Positions 1 through 6,661 of a stretch of 11,123 nucleotides of DNA are shown in pieces. The DNA comes from Candidatus Dadabacteria bacterium (GTDB taxonomy: Bacteria; Desulfobacterota_D; UBA1144; Nemesobacterales; UBA2774): positions 1-11,123 of the forward strand of contig JAHKKQ010000055.1 of assembly GCA_020027805.1 (NCBI GenBank), in the 5' to 3' direction. The notes under the pieces are model-generated. The model worked only from the letters and a program-made list of their open reading frames with translations, was not told the DNA's origin and did not search any database. Position 1 is the stretch's first letter, and every line of letters begins with the position of its first letter. The translations under genes were made by a program, and so were the position numbers.

Positions 1-656
1 GTGAGCCAGCTGCCCAGTTTTTTTTCTTCGAGAGCCCTCATGACAGCCCAGAGCCTCACGGCGGCGGCTATGAAGTTCGATATTACGAGACCGCATAACG
101 CCCCCTTTATTCCGAGACCGGCTAAAAGGAGCGCCGCCACAAGCACGAGCTGCGTAAGGTTCTCTATAGAATTTATCACGGCTATATTCTTATACTTTTC
201 GAAGACCCTCAGTATCGCGTCCGACGTCAGCTTGGCGGTTTCGACGAAGAGCCCGAATGCATAGATCCAGATGTATATATAAGCCTCGGGCGAGTGAATG
301 ACGTATTTACTGATCACCTCCGCTGTCACGATCGCGATTATGAAAGAGACCGCTCCGCTCCCCACGTCGAGCACGTAAGAGAGTTTTATCATCGCGAGGG
401 TTTTTTCGGACTCGCCCTTCTCCCAGTAGGAGCCTATGTACCTTACGGCAGTTTCCCAGACCCTGACGTCGAAGAACTGGTTCATCATCGCTATGTAAGC
501 GATGACGAGCTGAAGCAGTCCGAAGTCGGTTACCCCCAGTATCCTCGCGAGAATGACCGTCTGGAGGGCGGCGAACCCCCCGGCCGCCGCTTTGCCGCTG
601 AAGAGAAGGGAAGCGTTTATAAAAAGATTTTTCTGAAGACTCCGAGGTTTACTCAT
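1..656 (-). CDS. Wzx-like polysaccharide flippase, 3' end cut by window edge
   Basis: Reading the minus strand from an ATG at 656 gives 218 uninterrupted codons that run off the left edge. The protein is a hydrophobic multi-pass membrane protein. The N-terminus (about residues 10-60) carries a pattern typical of oligosaccharide flippases of the MVF/MATE-like superfamily, ARILGVTDFGLLQLV at residues 37-51. Further membrane segments lie near residues 93-112, 125-140, 168-190 and 190-208, and a polar loop with FEKYKNIAV near 152-160 is also family-typical. Such proteins move lipid-linked sugar units across the inner membrane for O-antigen or exopolysaccharide assembly. The glycosyltransferase gene ends 22 bp upstream on the same strand, so the two are probably co-transcribed. 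Only a weak purine stretch precedes the ATG, which fits coupled translation. Full members are usually 400-500 residues, so about half is missing. The substrate cannot be inferred. Confidence 0.8.
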   Translation of the reverse strand, partial: MSKPRSLQKNLFINASLLFSGKAAAGGFAALQTVILARILGVTDFGLLQLVIAYIAMMNQFFDVRVWETAVRYIGSYWEKGESEKTLAMIKLSYVLDVGSGAVSFIIAIVTAEVISKYVIHSPEAYIYIWIYAFGLFVETAKLTSDAILRVFEKYKNIAVINSIENLTQLVLVAALLLAGLGIKGALCGLVISNFIAAAVRLWAVMRALEEKKLGSWL

Positions 657-678
657 TCGACTCTATTTCCAAAGAGCT

Positions 679-1866
679 TTATGGTTTTCCATTATGCACT
701 TTTTTTAATACTTCAATGTAATTTTTTATCATCCCGGCTTCAGTATGGAACTCTTTAACCATATCCCTGCCGCTTTCACCCATGAGGCGGGCTTTCCTAG
801 GGTCCCTCAGGAGCGAAGCCACCGCTTCCGCAATGTCCGTGACACTCTCGGGGTCGACGAGGATTCCTGAAATGCCGTCCTTCACCGCCTCCGCAGATCC
901 CCCTTGTTTCGAAGCGATAACGGGCTTCGCCCTCGCACTCGCCTCTATCAATGCGTTTGGGAAACCCTCGACCTTGCTGTCCCAATCCCTGCTAGGCATC
1001 ACGAACACGTCCGCCAGGTCGAAATAATCAATTATTTCCTCATGACCGACTCCCCCTGTAAAAATAACGGAGCCGCTCACGCCCGCATACTCCGCAAGCT
1101 CCCTGAACTCGTTTTTGAACCGGCCCTCACCGACGACGAGATAGACGATATCCGGGAATTCTTTTTTTATGAGCGGGAGGGCCCTGATAACCATATCCTG
1201 GCCCTTCCTCGGAAGCACCCTCGCAATAGTGATGATGACCGGGGCGGTCTCGCCGATCCCGTGCTTGACCATGAGCCCCCTGAGCTTTTCAGCATCAGGC
1301 TTCCCCGACAGCATTTCCTCACCGACGCCGTTGTAGATGACCGCAATCTTGTCTTCGGGAACGCCGATGCTTTTAAGCAGCCCCTTCGTGTTCCTGCTGA
1401 CAGCAATTATGCGCCGGGCATTCTTGTAGAGCCTTCTCATGGGATACTTCATCAGTCTTTTCATTATCCTGTTTCCGTAGAAACAAGTAGTGATACCGGA
1501 GCCCGCCACCCGCACTACAGGAACGAACGAGACGTGCGGCACGAGACCCCCCGCGGCTTCGGCCTCCTCGGTTATGAAAAGCACGATATCGGGTTTTTCA
1601 TTGCGGAGCGCTGACATGAGTGAAAACAATCCGAGCAATATGTCGGCGTACGGTATGGCCTTTATCCACTTGCTTCCGAGACCGCCGACCCTGATGACAC
1701 GGGATCCGAGCCCCCTGTCTATCTCACCGTCCTCCCGGCTGTAACCCGGAGCGAGCACTACAGTCTCTATTCCCGGGCCGGATATGCCTCTTGCCAGCTT
1801 CAGGCTCGTCGTAGACAGCCCTCCCAGAAACGGGGGGAATTCATGGGTATAAAGAAGGACTTTCAT
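679..1866 (-). CDS. GT4-family glycosyltransferase
   Basis: The 395-residue product has the two-Rossmann (GT-B) layout of glycosyltransferase family 4. The N-terminal half opens with a beta strand and glycine-rich loop (THEFPPFLGG, residues 7-16). The C-terminal half has a nucleotide-sugar site (ARVLPRKGQ, residues 215-223, with R216 and K221), GEG at 246-248, and the EX7E signature E300-x7-E308 within EGFPNALIE. This is followed by KPVIAS and QGGSAEAV, which normally contact the donor sugar. The enzyme should transfer a sugar from a nucleotide donor at the cytoplasmic face of the inner membrane during surface glycan synthesis, and the flippase gene 22 bp downstream supports this. In-frame stop codons sit shortly upstream of the ATG at 1866, so that start is well bounded, although the SD is weak. 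Donor and acceptor are not predictable from sequence. Confidence 0.9.
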   Translation of the reverse strand: MKVLLYTHEFPPFLGGLSTTSLKLARGISGPGIETVVLAPGYSREDGEIDRGLGSRVIRVGGLGSKWIKAIPYADILLGLFSLMSALRNEKPDIVLFITEEAEAAGGLVPHVSFVPVVRVAGSGITTCFYGNRIMKRLMKYPMRRLYKNARRIIAVSRNTKGLLKSIGVPEDKIAVIYNGVGEEMLSGKPDAEKLRGLMVKHGIGETAPVIITIARVLPRKGQDMVIRALPLIKKEFPDIVYLVVGEGRFKNEFRELAEYAGVSGSVIFTGGVGHEEIIDYFDLADVFVMPSRDWDSKVEGFPNALIEASARAKPVIASKQGGSAEAVKDGISGILVDPESVTDIAEAVASLLRDPRKARLMGESGRDMVKEFHTEAGMIKNYIEVLKKVHNGKP

Positions 1867-1906
1867 CAGGCGCCGTCATCAACGGTCCCCAAGGGGGATG
1901 TTGATT

Positions 1907-1912
1907 ATTATA
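1907..1912 (-). promoter_or_regulatory. Candidate -10 for the glycosyltransferase/flippase operon
   Basis: On the minus strand these six bases read TATAAT exactly, about 40 bp upstream of the glycosyltransferase ATG. The surrounding DNA is very AT-rich and no convincing -35 hexamer stands at 16-18 bp. The call rests on the -10 match and the divergent layout only. Confidence 0.3.
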
Positions 1913-1936
1913 TGCATTTATTATTGCACTTTTTTG

Positions 1937-1942
1937 TATAAT
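1937..1942 (+). promoter_or_regulatory. Candidate -10 for the small-gene pair
   Basis: A perfect TATAAT on the plus strand lies in an AT-rich stretch, about 105 bp before the ATG at 2048. No good -35 is visible at the usual distance. If it is used, transcription would begin near 1949 and produce a leader of about 100 nt that includes the GC-rich pairing segments at 1968-2042. It sits 25 bp from the oppositely oriented TATAAT at 1907-1912, so the two promoters would be divergent and closely packed. Confidence 0.35.
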
Positions 1943-1967
1943 ACACTATATTTCGTTTTAGATTCTC

Positions 1968-2042
1968 TTTCCCGGGCTCCCGTAAAAGGATCGTGGATAA
2001 CAGCTAATCACCAAGCATGTCCGGGAATATTAACCCGGGAGG
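1968..2042 (+). promoter_or_regulatory. Leader with alternative pairings over the Shine-Dalgarno
   Basis: Three GC-rich segments in the presumed leader are mutually complementary: TCCCGGG at 1970-1976, CCGGG at 2021-2025 and CCCGGGAGG at 2034-2042. The last contains the SD (GGGAGGA, 2037-2043) of the gene starting at 2048. Segment one can pair with segment three as a 9-bp stem with two G-U pairs. Segment two can pair with segment three as a 5-bp hairpin with an 8-nt loop. Segment one can also pair with segment two, freeing the SD. This could control translation. It matches no riboswitch class I recognise, and chance GC palindromes remain possible. Confidence 0.3.
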
Positions 2043-2047
2043 ACGTA

Positions 2048-2293
2048 ATGAACGATATAGAATCCCAATTGCTAAATTTACTCTGCAGGGGCGCGGGTCA
2101 GGGAAACTCCAATACCGGCGGGCTCACACAGGCAATCATGGATGAGAATCCGGAGCTCGATTACAACCAGACGAAAATAAGGGTCGTCGAAGCCTTGAAC
2201 GACTTGAAGGATAAAGGTCAGATTCAGATAATGACCACCAACTGGGAGCTCGGGGATGAGTTCCTATACATATGTACCAACATAATCGAATAA
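2048..2293 (+). CDS. Small protein of unknown function, possibly winged-helix-like
   Basis: The 81-residue soluble, acidic protein starts at the ATG at 2048, which has a strong SD (GGGAGGA, 2037-2043) four bases upstream. The reading frame is open further upstream to an ATG at 1898. That longer start lacks an SD, and its extra 50 residues read like non-coding AT-rich sequence, so it was not used. I do not recognise the family. Residues 1-14 look like a short amphipathic helix, followed by a Gly/Asn-rich turn. Residues 25-58 (TQAIMDENPEL, then KIRVVEALNDLKDKGQI) resemble a helix-turn-helix with a wing, as in small DNA-binding domains, and the tail is hydrophobic and aromatic. There is no signal peptide and no clear membrane segment. 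A second small gene follows 82 bp downstream on the same strand. The DNA-binding suggestion is inference from helix pattern only. Confidence 0.65.
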   Translation: MNDIESQLLNLLCRGAGQGNSNTGGLTQAIMDENPELDYNQTKIRVVEALNDLKDKGQIQIMTTNWELGDEFLYICTNIIE

Positions 2294-2375
2294 GTCCCGT
2301 CCCTGCCGGTCTGTATATACATGGCCGCGACACGTTGTACGACGATGACCTTTCCGGGTACAAATGGAGATATTC

Positions 2376-2702
2376 ATGCCGACGCTCGACTATATACGTA
2401 TCGTGGGTATATCGGATATAACATCCGATAGCTTTGCCCCTTACGATATAACCTTCAATATCGAGTATTCGGGCGATTCCGATTTCAGCCGCCCTAAAAT
2501 GGGGATCATCACCCTCAGGATGAACGAGCTGCTCGACACCTCGGGATTCGCCGCTGGTGATATTGAGAAAATCGCCTCAAGGCTTATAAGACAGGTGCTC
2601 ACCAGGGAAAGGAATAAGGACGGAACCATAATAATTCTCCACATCCTCGGACTGCCTCTGGGTGAATGGCTCATGGAGAATATGCCGTTCCTGAGACAAT
2701 AA
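2376..2702 (+). CDS. Small protein of unknown function (108 aa)
   Basis: An ATG also exists at 2364, but the ATG at 2376 has GGAGA five bases upstream (2366-2370), whereas the first has no SD. I therefore take 2376, giving 108 residues. The protein is soluble-looking and mixed alpha/beta. It has strands near residues 5-12 and 24-31, a strand-rich MGIITLRM segment near 42-49, a helix with regular charged residues at about 61-80 (GDIEKIASRLIRQVLTRE), a hydrophobic strand TIIILHILGLPLG near 88-100 and the C-terminus ENMPFLRQ. No signal peptide, metal motif or known catalytic signature was seen, and I do not recognise the family. It may form an operon with the 81-residue gene upstream. The codon pattern and good SD argue that it is real, but its function is unknown. 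Confidence 0.6.
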   Translation: MPTLDYIRIVGISDITSDSFAPYDITFNIEYSGDSDFSRPKMGIITLRMNELLDTSGFAAGDIEKIASRLIRQVLTRERNKDGTIIILHILGLPLGEWLMENMPFLRQ

Positions 2703-2778
2703 AGCTGCCTGAAATTATCAAACTAAGCAGGCGTCTTAACCCGAAAAAGCAGAAATATTCATAACTATTTAATTCCCC

Positions 2779-2807
2779 TTACAAATCTTATTTTTTTCAT
2801 GTATAAT
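2779..2807 (+). promoter_or_regulatory. Candidate promoter for the LysM/NlpC gene
   Basis: TATAAT at 2802-2807 is a perfect -10. The hexamer 17 bp upstream, TTACAA at 2779-2784, matches the -35 consensus at only about half its positions. Transcription from here would give a leader of roughly 120 nt before the ATG at 2937, containing the inverted repeats at 2824-2838 and 2874-2896. Confidence 0.35.
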
Positions 2808-2823
2808 CAGTCCCAGTTAATTT

Positions 2824-2838
2824 TAAGTAGCTTACTTA
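2824..2838. promoter_or_regulatory. Perfect 6-3-6 inverted repeat, possible operator
   Basis: TAAGTA-GCT-TACTTA is a perfect 6-bp inverted repeat with a 3-bp centre. It lies about 17 bp downstream of the candidate -10 and about 100 bp before the LysM/NlpC start codon. Its size suits a dimeric repressor site overlapping the start of transcription. It could also be a weak RNA hairpin or chance in AT-rich DNA. Confidence 0.3.
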
Positions 2839-2873
2839 GTTCTTTGACAACCTAGACCAGAAAGCATGACCGG

Positions 2874-2896
2874 ATCTCGGCATTTTATTCCGGGAT
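2874..2896 (+). promoter_or_regulatory. Leader hairpin upstream of the LysM/NlpC gene
   Basis: ATCTCGG (2874-2880) pairs with CCGGGAT (2890-2896) across a 9-nt loop: seven pairs, one of them G-U. No uridine tract follows directly, so it is not an intrinsic terminator. It ends about 28 nt before the SD at 2924 and could affect mRNA stability or translation. Confidence 0.25.
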
Positions 2897-2936
2897 TGGA
2901 TTTCTTTAAGATTTTGTCTCTGCAGGAGGTATAGGT

Positions 2937-5609
2937 ATGGTACTAAGGCGTTCCCTAATTATCCTTATTGCAATTCTCCTTCCGGCATCAGCTTTAGCGG
3001 CCGAAAAATACATAGTCAAAAAAGGAGATAACCTTTATGATTTATCCAGAAAGCTCGGGCTTACAGTCGACGAGCTAAAATCATTAAACAAGCTAAAAGA
3101 TAACAGGTTGGATATCGGCGACGTTTTAATAATCGATGTCTCCGTGAACGACGAAGCCACAACGGCAAAAAAAATCGCGCGCAGAAATAATAACGAATAC
3201 ACTGTAAAGAACGGCGATACATTAGGCGAAATAGCGGAAATATACGGTTTGTCTTCGGAAGACCTGAAAGAAGCAAACGGTTTAAAGAATACAAAACTAC
3301 AAATCGGACAAAAGCTCTTAATCCCATCCTCAAATCCCGAACCGGTTAAAGTCACCGGGCCTCAAGAGCCCGCAACGGAAGATTCAGCCAGTGAAACAGC
3401 GGGCAAGGCACAGGATTCCTCCGAAAGCCCTTCCGCAGCGCCGGCTGATTACACCGTCCAAAAGGGCGATACGCTCGGACACATCGCTGAAAGGTTTAAC
3501 TTGTCGAGCGGCGACATCAGAAAAGCCAACGGACTTAAAAACGATAAACTGCAGATCGGACAAGTCCTCATAATCCCGGGGAATATCAAGGCTGAAACCG
3601 AAGCTGTTCATGCAGCTGCAACTATTACCCCTGCCCAGCCGACGCCGGCGCATACCGGCGTTTACACCGTGGTTAAAGGGGATACCCCGGGTGAGATCGC
3701 CGAAAGGCTCGGCGTGAGCCCCGTTGAATTGATCAATCTCAACAATCTCGACAGCAGGAAACTGCAGATCGGCCAGAGGCTCACGATCCCCGGTTACGCT
3801 CGGCAGCAGACCGCAACTAAAGCAGAAGACGCTGCCTCAGGTCAGGAAAGCACGGAACCGGGCAGGGCCGAGAGAGTCGAAATCCCTGTTCCTTCCGAGA
3901 CACGTACCAGAGAATACGTTATCAGAAAAGGCGACACCCCGGGAGTGATCGCCGAGAAGCTCGGCGTAAGCACCGTTGAATTGATCAAGCTCAATAACCT
4001 CGACAGCAGGAAGCTCAGGATCGGGCAGGTGCTCGTCGTTCCGGGGACCGAGACTAAAAATTACAAGGAAACCCTTAAGGGAGCCGCAGCCCCTGACAAA
4101 CAGGACGCTCAAAATAATGCGCCGTCAGAATATATAGTAAAAAAGGGCGACACCCTGTACGTGCTCGCGAAAACGTTCGGCATATCGGTAGAGCGCATCA
4201 AGAAGTACAACAACCTTAAAAACAGCAATCTCAGGGTCGGCCAAAGACTCGTGCTCAACACGTCCGGGACGACGGTCGCCGCGAGTGAGACCGTAGAGGA
4301 AGAGACCGTCACAGAGACCGAAATCACGGAATCAACGAAATACACTACTGAATACAGAGTGAGAAAAGGGGACACCCTCGGACAACTCGCTCTCAAATTC
4401 GGCCTCTCGCAGAGCGAGCTCAAAAAGGCAAACGGGCTTAAAAACAGTAATCTGAGGTCGGGACAGGTGTTGATGGTCCCCGGCACCGTAGTCACCGAAG
4501 AGACCGAAGAAGTAGTAATAAAAGAATCAGTAATAAAGGAAACGGCCCCTGAAACCTCCAGCGAAGTCTATATCAAGAAGAGGTACGTCGTTAAGCCGGG
4601 CGACACACTCGGCAATATAGCCGCGAGCTTCAGCGTCACGGTAGAGGAAATCAAGAAAGCGAGCGCGCTCAAGAAAGATACGATAAATAACGGCGACATA
4701 CTCCTCATCCCCGTACCACAGGAGAAGGTGACTCAGTCCAAATATACGGTCGCAAGGGGCGACACGCTCAGTAAACTCAGCAAAAAGTTCGGTGTTTCCG
4801 TGCGGGAAATAAAGAGAGCAAACGGACTCTCGAGCGACACCCTGCGGGCAGGCATGAGACTGAGCATACCCGGGCTTTCCTCTGCAGAGCCGGGGGAAAG
4901 CGAAGCTGAAAGCGTGGCGGCGTCCTCCCTTCCGAGGGGTGAATATGTGGTTAAAAAGGGCGACACGCTCGGCCGCATAGCCCGGCGTTACGACGTTACC
5001 ATAAAAGAGCTCAAGAAAGTGAACAACATAAAGGGTAATTCGATCAGGGCCGGACAGGTTCTATATATTCCCGGCTACGAGCGGCAGGAAACCGAATATA
5101 GAGTCGTAACCGAGAAAAGCACTATTCATGAATCGAACGGACAATACAACTATACAGAGCCCGACGTCGAAAACGGGAGGTTCTCGAAAGAAAGCATCAT
5201 ACAGGTGGCTAAGAAGTATCTGGGAGCCCCCTATAAATTCGGCGGAAACGACCTCGCGACCGGAATCGACTGCTCAGGCTACGTAAAGAAGATATTCAGC
5301 AGGTTCAACGTATATCTGCCCAGGACGGCAAGGGACATATATTACAGCTCCGGATACAGCATTCCTAAAAAGAAACTCGATACAGGGGACCTCGTATTTT
5401 TCACGACGTATGCGAAATACCCGTCACACGTAGGTATTTACATAGGGAACGATGAGTTTATACACGCTTCCTCGGCGTCCCGGAAGGTAACCATAGACAG
5501 CATCAACAAACAGTATTACAAGAAGCGCTACATAGGGGCGAAGCGTGTGCAGCTGTCGGGGTTATTCTATGACGAGCTCTCTAAAGATTACGCGGGGTTC
5601 GGTAATTAA
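2937..5609 (+). CDS. Secreted ten-LysM NlpC/P60 peptidoglycan hydrolase
   Basis: This 890-residue protein begins with a clear signal peptide: R4-R5, a hydrophobic core at 7-15, and a likely cut after ASALA at residue 21. The mature protein would act outside the inner membrane. Ten LysM modules follow, at about residues 24-67, 87-130, 171-214, 242-286, 326-370, 398-441, 472-516, 549-593, 602-646 and 669-713. Each has the YxVxxGDT start and the GQxLxIP end, and they are joined by Ser/Thr/Glu-rich linkers. The C-terminal domain (about 749-870) is NlpC/P60, with Cys779 in DCSGY, His831 in SHVG and His843 as the third catalytic-site residue. LysM binds N-acetylglucosamine glycans and NlpC/P60 typically cuts the peptide stem, so a role in cell-wall remodelling or separation is expected. 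The SD AGGAGGT (2924-2930) fixes the start. Most LysM hydrolases carry one to six LysM modules, so ten is high. The 5' part is visibly more AT-rich than the rest. Confidence 0.93.
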   Translation: MVLRRSLIILIAILLPASALAAEKYIVKKGDNLYDLSRKLGLTVDELKSLNKLKDNRLDIGDVLIIDVSVNDEATTAKKIARRNNNEYTVKNGDTLGEIAEIYGLSSEDLKEANGLKNTKLQIGQKLLIPSSNPEPVKVTGPQEPATEDSASETAGKAQDSSESPSAAPADYTVQKGDTLGHIAERFNLSSGDIRKANGLKNDKLQIGQVLIIPGNIKAETEAVHAAATITPAQPTPAHTGVYTVVKGDTPGEIAERLGVSPVELINLNNLDSRKLQIGQRLTIPGYARQQTATKAEDAASGQESTEPGRAERVEIPVPSETRTREYVIRKGDTPGVIAEKLGVSTVELIKLNNLDSRKLRIGQVLVVPGTETKNYKETLKGAAAPDKQDAQNNAPSEYIVKKGDTLYVLAKTFGISVERIKKYNNLKNSNLRVGQRLVLNTSGTTVAASETVEEETVTETEITESTKYTTEYRVRKGDTLGQLALKFGLSQSELKKANGLKNSNLRSGQVLMVPGTVVTEETEEVVIKESVIKETAPETSSEVYIKKRYVVKPGDTLGNIAASFSVTVEEIKKASALKKDTINNGDILLIPVPQEKVTQSKYTVARGDTLSKLSKKFGVSVREIKRANGLSSDTLRAGMRLSIPGLSSAEPGESEAESVAASSLPRGEYVVKKGDTLGRIARRYDVTIKELKKVNNIKGNSIRAGQVLYIPGYERQETEYRVVTEKSTIHESNGQYNYTEPDVENGRFSKESIIQVAKKYLGAPYKFGGNDLATGIDCSGYVKKIFSRFNVYLPRTARDIYYSSGYSIPKKKLDTGDLVFFTTYAKYPSHVGIYIGNDEFIHASSASRKVTIDSINKQYYKKRYIGAKRVQLSGLFYDELSKDYAGFGN
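3006..5075 (+). repeat. Ten in-frame LysM coding repeats
   Basis: Ten copies of a unit of about 44 codons lie in frame, separated by linkers of 8-40 codons. Most copies begin with a KGDTL motif. Copies 4 and 5 (3660-3794 and 3912-4046) instead carry KGDTP and share NNLDSRKL. Over 3705-3772 versus 3957-4024, about 58 of 68 bases match by hand count, so this pair looks like the most recent duplication. Copies 1, 8 and 9 are the most diverged. The repeats are protein-domain repeats and not a CRISPR or tandem satellite. Confidence 0.9.
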
Positions 5610-5722
5610 CGGCCCCGCTTCTCCGTATAACGCCCGCAATGTAAAAGATAATTTGCCTGCGGAGCCTTGTGTCGGACCCGGATCCCCTTTAGGCCCCTCC
5701 CGCTCCCGATAAATTCCCTCCA

Positions 5723-5750
5723 TTGAAAGATAGGGAGTGGTGTTTATATT
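5723..5750 (+). promoter_or_regulatory. Candidate promoter of the xerC-hslV-hslU operon
   Basis: TTGAAA at 5723-5728 (five of six -35 bases) is followed after 16 bp by TATATT at 5745-5750; TATTAT at 5747-5752 is an alternative at 18 bp. Transcription would start near 5757-5760, only 6-9 nt before the xerC ATG at 5766. No SD is visible in the 20 bases before that ATG, so the message may be almost leaderless. Confidence 0.45.
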
Positions 5751-5765
5751 ATAACGATTGCCATC

Positions 5766-6659
5766 ATGGAACAGCTCATTCAGAATTTCAGGGAATATCT
5801 GGGTTCCGAGAGGAACTACTCGAAACACACCGTCAAGGCCTACATCACTGACATTGGCGAGTTCCTGCGCGTCATAAAAGAAAAAAAGCTCGTCGGCGAA
5901 AACGCAGGCGCAATCGATTTCGAGAAGCTCGACGAGACGCCGGTAAGGGCATATATAAGCTGGCTATACACGAGGAACTCGAGGTCTTCGATATCGAGGA
6001 AGCTCGCGTCCGTAAGGACGTTCTTCGAGTTCCTTATAAGGAAGGGGGCACTTAAAAACAACCTCGCCAAGCTCGTCCCCACGCCGCGGGGGGAAAAGAG
6101 GCTCCCGACGTTCCTCACGGTCGATGAGGTGGTCAAGCTCCTCAGTATCGAGGGCTCAGGCGCTCTCTTATCCCGGGACGTCGCAGTACTCGAGCTCCTT
6201 TACTCGAGCGGCCTCAGGGTGAGCGAGCTTGTCGGGATTAATTTAAACGACATCGACCTGAAGAACCTGACGGTCAAGGTCCTCGGAAAGGGTAACAAGG
6301 AAAGGATCGTCCCGGTCGGCTCCAAAGCCGCGCATGCGCTCGATGAATACCTGCGCGAAAGGCTCGGCATGAACCCCGGGGGAGACCACCTATTCGTCAA
6401 TACCAGGGGAGACAGGTTGAACGTAAGGAGCGTCGACAGGATTATCAGGAAATACGCTTTACTCGCCGGGATACCGAAGAACGTGAGCCCGCATGTGCTG
6501 AGGCACACTTTCGCCACACACCTCCTCGGAGGAGGCGCCGACTTGAGGGCCATACAGGAGATGCTCGGCCATAAGAGCCTGTCCACGACGCAGAGATATA
6601 CGCATACTTCGATTGAAAAATTAATGGAAATCTACGACAAAACACACCCGAGAGCGTAA
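5766..6659 (+). CDS. xerC: Tyrosine recombinase XerC
   Basis: The 297-residue protein is the usual length for XerC/XerD. The N-terminal core-binding domain (about 1-90) carries SKHTVKAYITDIGEFL. The catalytic domain (about 108-290) has every expected active-site residue: R151 (SGLRVSEL), K175 (GKGNKER), H243 and R246 (SPHVLRHTFATHLL), H269 (LGHKSLSTTQRYTH) and the nucleophile Y278. Xer recombinases resolve chromosome dimers at dif sites during division. I name it xerC rather than xerD because it lies directly ahead of hslV-hslU, the same order as codV-clpQ-clpY in Bacillus; the sequence alone does not separate the two paralogues. The next ATG, of hslV, is 2 bp beyond the stop. No alternative start exists in frame nearby, and the start lacks an SD. 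No dif-like site was seen in the window. Confidence 0.93.
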   Translation: MEQLIQNFREYLGSERNYSKHTVKAYITDIGEFLRVIKEKKLVGENAGAIDFEKLDETPVRAYISWLYTRNSRSSISRKLASVRTFFEFLIRKGALKNNLAKLVPTPRGEKRLPTFLTVDEVVKLLSIEGSGALLSRDVAVLELLYSSGLRVSELVGINLNDIDLKNLTVKVLGKGNKERIVPVGSKAAHALDEYLRERLGMNPGGDHLFVNTRGDRLNVRSVDRIIRKYALLAGIPKNVSPHVLRHTFATHLLGGGADLRAIQEMLGHKSLSTTQRYTHTSIEKLMEIYDKTHPRA

Positions 6660-6661
6660 TC

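Noticed and set aside
1..758. Open frames on the plus strand at 1-264 and 294-758
   Set aside because: The minus strand encodes a coherent flippase over the same bases. The plus-strand frames have unlikely composition, and the second runs into the glycosyltransferase gene.
904..1614. Plus-strand open frame of 236 codons
   Set aside because: Lies opposite the glycosyltransferase, whose motifs are clear; the antisense frame shows no family pattern.
1898..2047. Longer N-terminus for the 81-residue small protein
   Set aside because: The upstream extension has no SD and reads like AT-rich promoter DNA, whereas the ATG at 2048 has a strong SD.
2703..2740. Terminator after the 108-codon gene
   Set aside because: Only a 5-bp GCCTG/CAGGC stem with a 16-nt loop and no T run directly after it.
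2844..2849. Perfect TTGACA as a -35 for the LysM gene
   Set aside because: No -10-like hexamer exists 16-18 bp downstream (that region reads about TGACCG).
3006..5075. Repeated segments considered as CRISPR or satellite repeats
   Set aside because: Units are long, diverged and in frame, and encode LysM modules.
5610..5765. Terminator or tRNA between the LysM gene and xerC
   Set aside because: A loose CTCCG/CGGAG pairing around 5630-5675 has no following T tract, and no cloverleaf is recognisable.
5740..5765. dif-like site next to xerC
   Set aside because: The AT-rich bases resemble part of a Xer core only loosely, without two recognisable 11-bp arms and a 6-bp centre.
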